12,520 nucleotides of DNA from Stramenopiles sp. TOSAG23-2. Its lineage: Eukaryota > Sar. Positions 9,301 through 12,520 of this stretch are shown in pieces. The notes beneath the pieces are model-generated. The model searched no databases, was not told where the DNA came from, and was given only the letters and a program-made list of their open reading frames with translations. A program made the translations under genes and the position numbers. The stretch spans positions 1 to 12,520 of the forward strand of contig LT649847.1 in assembly GCA_900128395.1 (NCBI GenBank), given 5' to 3'. The number at the start of each line of letters is the position of its first letter. The stretch's first letter is position 1.

Positions 9301-10512
9301 ACAAATTTTGCAAGCGGAAACTCTAAGCAAGGCAAAAGAGATATTAAAGAATTAGGAGGTAAACAATTTATGAAAAAGCTAGAAAGCAATAAAAGTAAAT
9401 CAAAATCATTTAGCAGCGTACCGACTATTGATTTGCTAGATGGTTGTTTAAATCATGCAAAGAAAAACAAAAGCGTAAGAAAACATATACGAAAAGCAGG
9501 CATATCATTTATGAATAATAAATTAATTATGGTTAGAGCTGGTGCATATTCAATAAAAACACGCCAAATCATATTTTGGCCACACTTTTCCAAACTTAGT
9601 TTACGCGATAGCCTTCCATCCATGGAACGTTTTTCCATTTTATCATATGCAATAAATAATGTGAAAAATCAGGATGACATTGTTACAACGCCATGCAATC
9701 GCATAATGTCAAATCATCTAGATGAAGCATTGGAGCATGACTTGCAAGTACCAACTATTACAGCCGTATCAATGGATCAGCAGATCTTAGTCGCAAAGCA
9801 AAAGGAAGAAGAACGACAGCAGCAGCAGCAGCAGCGACCAAGAGATGCCTTTTCCAATAATGGCAGCTATAATAATAATGACAATGCTGATTATTTTGGA
9901 ATTAATAGTAGAAATGTAAAAAATAGAAACGATATGGACGTTGGTAATAACAATGATGATAATAATGGAGATTTAGTGATACCAAGATTAACACCTCTAA
10001 ATGAAACTGCTATTGATAATCATATCCAAGAATTAAAAATGAGAAAAGAAGAATTAACACGTGCTATATTAGAAAGTGAACAAAAAAAAGCAAGCAATAT
10101 CAACCAAAACAGAAATGTTGATAATAAACATGAGATAAAGGAGGAAGATACGTTTTTTTCACAGGAGGAAATAAAGGAAGAGGAAGAAATAATTGAAGAA
10201 GAACAAGTTGTAAACGTAATGTCAAAGCAAGAGCAAAACCGTACATCAACAAGACGTGGTAGTGGTCGAAGAGATACTAATAATGGAAATTTGAGTAATT
10301 TCTCAGCAAATAATTCAAATGAAAATTATAGTAGTCTATTATCTGATACAAACGACACTAGTAATGGACCAACATGGAAAAGCTTAGGGTTTGAAGGTGA
10401 TTTTAAAGATCAGTACGAAGTGTTTGCTGGATATCCAAGCTTTAGTGACGAAGATGAAATTGAAGAGGAAGAATCGTATTATAGTAGTGCTGAAGAGGTG
10501 GATTTAAAATAA
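6331..10512 (+). CDS. Large multi-TPR protein with disordered acidic C-terminus
   Basis: Uninterrupted 1393-codon gene; an in-frame TAG at 6325-6327 fixes the start, and it ends in TAA. After a basic, Asn-rich N-terminus (1-65), residues about 66-965 contain a dozen or so tetratricopeptide repeats. Clear units include VLRGWFYLEYGNYESAKEDF, AYRGYGCVSTFLNNFEEAKF, YLASAYRQAGKPKHALAEL, MYRGVMLTYLHEYKDAFIDF and AYNGGVALTLDDQFQHAASW. The solenoid is broken by an acidic/Asn insert near 330-350 and a Ser/His insert near 890-910. Residues about 1050-1130 look folded but match no family I recognise. Then come a Gln run (near 1162), a predicted helix near 1230-1253 (IQELKMRKEELTRAILESEQ) and strongly Glu/Asp-rich segments to the end. 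TPR solenoids are protein-binding scaffolds; no enzyme motif or membrane segment is seen. The partner and pathway are unknown. Confidence 0.9.
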   Translation: MVFFEDVFEKRKPFRPKSAKRPSSNNTLNMQRRFNTANNNNSSNNNSNTSSNKNNNISPSPTIFSSQWISDITKLAMKEQLKSGNKAAIRILTRALGQRSFDQGIVLRGWFYLEYGNYESAKEDFLNIIQKTLNVSPVIDGDILSRAYRGYGCVSTFLNNFEEAKFAFSKSLLLDKDKYPTLLGNSILNLKYRKTLSVESNVDDMFAITPNIPHGSFIRGLAKYRWGIKHDAMKDFEECIYMCFQTSPMPCHLLALSIKYQIEVMIIEERYKEANEKAKILSNVLQKECRGKGMEDFVVFGIRLNCWKLPTEKNCLFYERMTRAMLILSSSNDEEDEDEDDVNNNNNNNKSTENVIKIKAEQSPGEFDRSILYAINLLENAKKINMENDYRVYHWQGFANILLGQWTQGFSNFQTAILKLRDDKDRGGNTVAANKLLNKILSYGLYVTRAGLATEKGRLEHAIRYLSVAEKTQKHIYHIKLKNGDACLISPLAVWRRALIKMFLVQTKSERKERQGLLRQAYEDFHIVLDRIHSHPTNVRVRGYLASAYRQAGKPKHALAELDCALYLIDEYFNVIFNSYYKNANDRGDNINKNINNEYMQTIEEMQRRKFLPLVKTLWLERAACFIALNHFESANEDLNAYDENNYENRNGSSNDNTYTNYKKSSPAHALRVRLYLEVNQRSEALKLSTKLLWNSNFEMEDPIFRLWVHHQHVICLVSKNLYGNAERHCNTVIEEMAANNTVGIEHIIDLRARLRIQNGNVESALSDFVEANRRQQRFTAVANDILALRALYPVVGNNGWLDETDLYTRSAQKLSIAIRTISVKNFSNRKKLHDHRTKQMFEPFFLHMYRGVMLTYLHEYKDAFIDFEYALTHLEQEDGDSNASPANFTHGNSNMHQHYRHQSPSSSSSYVSFYGVKAYLIVKTFVAYNGGVALTLDDQFQHAASWFNIAMNCQKQLLYHNDDLMKTYTKSERKLYENRYKIIKLFHAITNFASGNSKQGKRDIKELGGKQFMKKLESNKSKSKSFSSVPTIDLLDGCLNHAKKNKSVRKHIRKAGISFMNNKLIMVRAGAYSIKTRQIIFWPHFSKLSLRDSLPSMERFSILSYAINNVKNQDDIVTTPCNRIMSNHLDEALEHDLQVPTITAVSMDQQILVAKQKEEERQQQQQQRPRDAFSNNGSYNNNDNADYFGINSRNVKNRNDMDVGNNNDDNNGDLVIPRLTPLNETAIDNHIQELKMRKEELTRAILESEQKKASNINQNRNVDNKHEIKEEDTFFSQEEIKEEEEIIEEEQVVNVMSKQEQNRTSTRRGSGRRDTNNGNLSNFSANNSNENYSSLLSDTNDTSNGPTWKSLGFEGDFKDQYEVFAGYPSFSDEDEIEEEESYYSSAEEVDLK

Positions 10513-10797
10513 CATGTCAACACAGATACATACCACATTTATCTAGATCATAATATTATACGAAGTATATAAAAATATATAGAGATATATACCGTATAAT
10601 TGATTTAATTGACGCATCATACATAATATATACGATTCTTGTACTCTTTCAAAAGAATATCATACTTCGTACAATAATTGAGTCAATAATATCTATCTCA
10701 CACGCATGTGTTATATAAGATATTATCTCGCCTGGCTCGCACATATTCATACTCGTATAATATTAAAATTGCATAAAAGGGAAAATACCATATATAT

Positions 10798-10840
10798 TAC
10801 GAACGTTCGTACGTAAATATATATATATATATATATATAT
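10798..10840. repeat. 14-base CpG-containing palindrome next to an AT microsatellite
   Basis: TACGAACGTTCGTA (10798-10811) is perfectly self-complementary and contains three CG steps, which is unusual in this AT-rich intergenic DNA. It is followed within six bases by (AT)12 at 10817-10840. Both elements can extrude as hairpins or cruciforms. It lies between the 3' ends of two converging genes. Confidence 0.8.
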
Positions 10841-10909
10841 AATTTTTCATTGTCTATCTTTCAGTTTTGTGAGAAATTTCGTTGATATTATTTGTCTCAG
10901 CAGTTAATT

Positions 10910-10939
10910 GTATTCTTTCTGGAGGTATTCTTTCTGGAG
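10910..10939. repeat. Exact 15-base tandem duplication
   Basis: GTATTCTTTCTGGAG occurs twice in immediate succession (10910-10924 and 10925-10939). It lies in noncoding DNA between convergent genes. Confidence 0.9.
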
Positions 10940-11131
10940 AGTGGGAATTATCATGAGTAAATTGATAAAAAATCTCATAAGTTATGCATTAATTAATTAC
11001 ACCTATCATGATATGTATATTATTTCTCTTACTCATATATTATATAAATTTCTTTTACTCCCGGAAATTAACATCTCAAATCAAAAATGATAAATACTCA
11101 TTTATATATATATATAAATTTAGTAAATTAT

Positions 11132-11225
11132 TTAGTATTCAAAAGATTCTTCCTCTGTCTGTGATTTAGAGTTAGGTGAAAAAGCTACTCCTTCATAAAG
11201 TTGTAAATCACATCCTTTAATCAAT
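11132..11225 (-). CDS. Possible C-terminal exon of the TPR-CS gene
   Basis: On the minus strand, the frame reads LIKGCDLQLYEGVAFSPNSK followed by SQTEEESFEY and TAA (11132-11134). This 94-base piece is less AT-rich than its flanks and follows an acceptor-like TATAG at 11230-11226. It joins in phase to the upstream gene if that gene leaves its ORF at a GC donor at 11438-11437, completing an Arg codon and giving WEHLRRLIKG. The spliced product would be 311 residues. The GC donor (AAG then GCAATA) is non-canonical, and short open frames occur by chance, so this is a hypothesis. Confidence 0.3.
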
Positions 11226-11431
11226 CTATATTTTTTTGTATCGTCGTATATATATTATATAATTTAATATAATATGTCTCATACGAGGATACATAATACA
11301 TATCATAATGGCCATGTGATTTTGTATGTATATATACCAATATATATTTATAGTGTTTATGTAATCGTACGGATTAAGTACTTTGTACTTTTTTTAAATA
11401 CAAAATATCTATGCGCCATACTTCGTATTTT
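11226..11431. other. 3' flank or possible GC-AG intron of the TPR-CS gene
   Basis: AT-rich, stop-rich on the minus strand and without other recognisable features. If the downstream exon at 11132-11225 is real, a 213-base intron would run from 11438 to 11226, starting GCAATA and ending AATATAG. Otherwise this is simply 3' UTR. ATACTTCGTA at 11418-11427 repeats a word seen at 10662-10671. Confidence 0.3.
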
Positions 11432-12280
11432 TTATTGCCTTCTTAAATGTTCCCATGTTGAATGAATATCTTGTGTACCAACTTTAGCCAATATAACAAC
11501 TAATTGATCTTTTTCTGCTTTTATTTTAAATTTACATTTTTCGGGAATAATCCTTTGCCATAATTCAGGTGCATATAAGCGATAACATTTATTGTCAATA
11601 CCGTGTATTCTTAGATCCATTGATTTACTCTCACATTTCATAAGGATGTCTTCTTTCCGAACTTTACTGATTCCTGGTAGATCTATATATGCTGAAACTT
11701 TTTTTCTACCATCGGAAAATGCATATTTTTCGATATGGATTTGTGGAAATTTGTTATACAATTTACTTTTCAATTTACGAGTATACGAAAACTGTTCTTT
11801 TAATTTTGGATCTCCATACAAGCCTTTATCTAAGTCTAAACATTGATACAAGACGTCTAATGCAGTATTAAAATTTCCTAAATTTTGTTCACATTCAGAT
11901 AAACGCCAATATGCTTTAAAATACATTTTATTAAAAGTAATTGAATTTGTAGCATCTATTTTTCCTTTTTCATATTCTTTCATTTTTATAAGAGCCGTTG
12001 ACCGATTACTTAGCAGTATAGCCATATTCTTGTTCATATTATCATTATTATTTTTACTATCATCATTATTTAGATTCTGTTTTAACAAGCCAATAGCATT
12101 TGTATAAAATGTTATTGCTTCTTCATATTTTTCATTCTTTAAAGCTTCGTTTCCTTCTATTTTTAGTTTATTTGATGGCAACATAATTTGATTATTGTCA
12201 TCAGCAACAATATTATTATTATTGATGTCGCTGTTATTGTTGTTACCGACGGTTACATTATTTTTTGCTACTTCTGTCAT
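11432..12280 (-). CDS. TPR-CS domain protein, probable Hsp90/Hsp70 co-chaperone (SGT1-like layout, CacyBP-like CS domain)
   Basis: 282 residues from an ATG with an in-frame TAA at 12317-12319 upstream. An Asn-rich leader (1-32) is followed by three TPR units at about 36-67, 86-117 and 119-151, with an Asn-rich loop at 69-85. The carboxylate-clamp set that grips EEVD tails of Hsp70/Hsp90 is complete and correctly spaced: Lys40, Asn44, Asn92, Lys122 and Arg126. Residues about 181-279 form a CS (p23-like) domain; KYAFSDGRKKVSAYIDLPGI and the closing STWEHL resemble the CS domain of CacyBP/SIP (YxWD..., RWDYL). TPR then CS is the order in SGT1, but the SGS domain of SGT1 is missing as drawn. The ORF stops three residues after WEHLR; a spliced tail at 11132-11225 is possible. 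The role as co-chaperone is inferred from the domains. An alternative is a dynein-assembly or ubiquitin-ligase adaptor of the same architecture. Confidence 0.9.
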   Translation of the reverse strand: MTEVAKNNVTVGNNNNSDINNNNIVADDNNQIMLPSNKLKIEGNEALKNEKYEEAITFYTNAIGLLKQNLNNDDSKNNNDNMNKNMAILLSNRSTALIKMKEYEKGKIDATNSITFNKMYFKAYWRLSECEQNLGNFNTALDVLYQCLDLDKGLYGDPKLKEQFSYTRKLKSKLYNKFPQIHIEKYAFSDGRKKVSAYIDLPGISKVRKEDILMKCESKSMDLRIHGIDNKCYRLYAPELWQRIIPEKCKFKIKAEKDQLVVILAKVGTQDIHSTWEHLRRQ

Positions 12281-12461
12281 ATTATTGAAAAACGATGATG
12301 ATGATGGTGATTTGTATTAGTTTGTTTTCTATTTACGTTTATTACAATACATAGAAAATCTAAATAAATACCAGTAGCTTCAATAATATATATATCTTTA
12401 GTCCAATAATATAGCAACAATATATTTATATTATAGCAACCAATAAACAATAAATATTATA
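12281..12461. other. Upstream region of the TPR-CS gene
   Basis: AT-rich DNA with a short GAT trinucleotide run (12293-12304 area) just before the start codon on the minus strand. It presumably contains the 5' UTR and promoter; no specific motif is recognised. Confidence 0.4.
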
Positions 12462-12520
12462 CTAATTCTTACGCAAGGAGAAAAAAGCCAAATCCCCCAT
12501 ACTTTTTAATACTTGCTGTG
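12462..12520 (-). CDS. Possible 3' end of another minus-strand gene (partial, runs off window)
   Basis: The last 59 bases are less AT-rich than the preceding 180. On the minus strand one frame is open from the window edge to a TAG at 12462-12464 and reads QQVLKSMGDLAFFSLRKN. The piece is too short to identify, and another frame on the + strand is also open, so this is only a hint of a neighbouring gene. Confidence 0.2.
   Translation of the reverse strand, partial: QQVLKSMGDLAFFSLRKN

Larger units (their letters stand above)
10513..11131. other. Intergenic region between convergent genes
   Basis: Holds the 3' side of the TPR gene and of the minus-strand TPR-CS gene. It is very AT-rich. Visible structure: TACGAAGTAT at 10559-10568 and its complement ATACTTCGTA at 10662-10671, a 14-base palindrome at 10798-10811 followed by a (AT)12 run at 10817-10840, and an exact 15-base tandem duplication at 10910-10939. 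A 60-codon open frame at 10908-11090 spans that duplication but has no other sign of being coding. Confidence 0.5.

Noticed and set aside
10557-10570. loxP-like arm TATACGAAGT
   Set aside because: Only one arm matches and there is no spacer with a mirrored arm at the right distance; coincidence in AT-rich DNA.
10908-11090. 60-codon + strand open frame
   Set aside because: It starts inside a 15-base duplication and reads mostly Ile/Tyr/Leu. It sits in a gap between convergent genes, with no support as a gene.

Overview
This window is nuclear DNA from a unicellular eukaryote. Intergenic DNA is very AT-rich with TA, AAT and poly-A/T runs. The proteins carry long asparagine and glutamine runs, and the families (TOG domain, PP2C phosphatase, TPR, CS/p23) are eukaryotic. 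There are no operons, ribosome binding sites or bacterial genes. The standard code fits all genes: TGA and TAA end ORFs and TGG encodes Trp. Each start has an A at -3, an A-rich start context. The main genes are almost free of introns. The lineage cannot be named from the sequence. A TOG protein of the TOGARAM/CLASP type would suit a flagellated protist or zoosporic organism, but that is inference.

Layout. Bases 1-432 are AT-rich upstream DNA. 433-3651 (+) encodes a 1072-residue protein with one N-terminal TOG/HEAT-like domain, a charged helical segment and a long disordered Asn/Gln-rich tail. 4107-5054 (+) encodes a complete 315-residue PP2C (PPM1A-like) Ser/Thr phosphatase. 5055-6330 is a 1.3 kb gap. 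It holds microsatellites, a less AT-rich island near 5490-5870 and a recent 135-bp tandem duplication at 6023-6288 just upstream of the next gene. 6331-10512 (+) encodes a 1393-residue many-TPR protein with a disordered, acidic C-terminus. 10513-11431 is the gap between convergent genes. 11432-12280 (-) encodes a TPR + CS-domain co-chaperone candidate with all five carboxylate-clamp residues; it may have a short spliced C-terminal exon at 11132-11225. 12281-12520 is upstream DNA of that gene and may touch the 3' end of another minus-strand gene.

How the genes relate. They look like independent transcription units. A loose theme is microtubule/axoneme biology plus chaperone and scaffold function: a TOG protein binds tubulin, a large TPR protein is a scaffold, and a TPR-CS protein is probably an Hsp90/Hsp70 partner. 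The neighbourhood does not prove a shared pathway. The strongest points for follow-up are the TPR-CS architecture, its possible GC-AG intron, the in-frame 135-bp duplication and the uncharacterised island at 5490-5870. No mobile element, CRISPR array, tRNA or rRNA gene was recognised.
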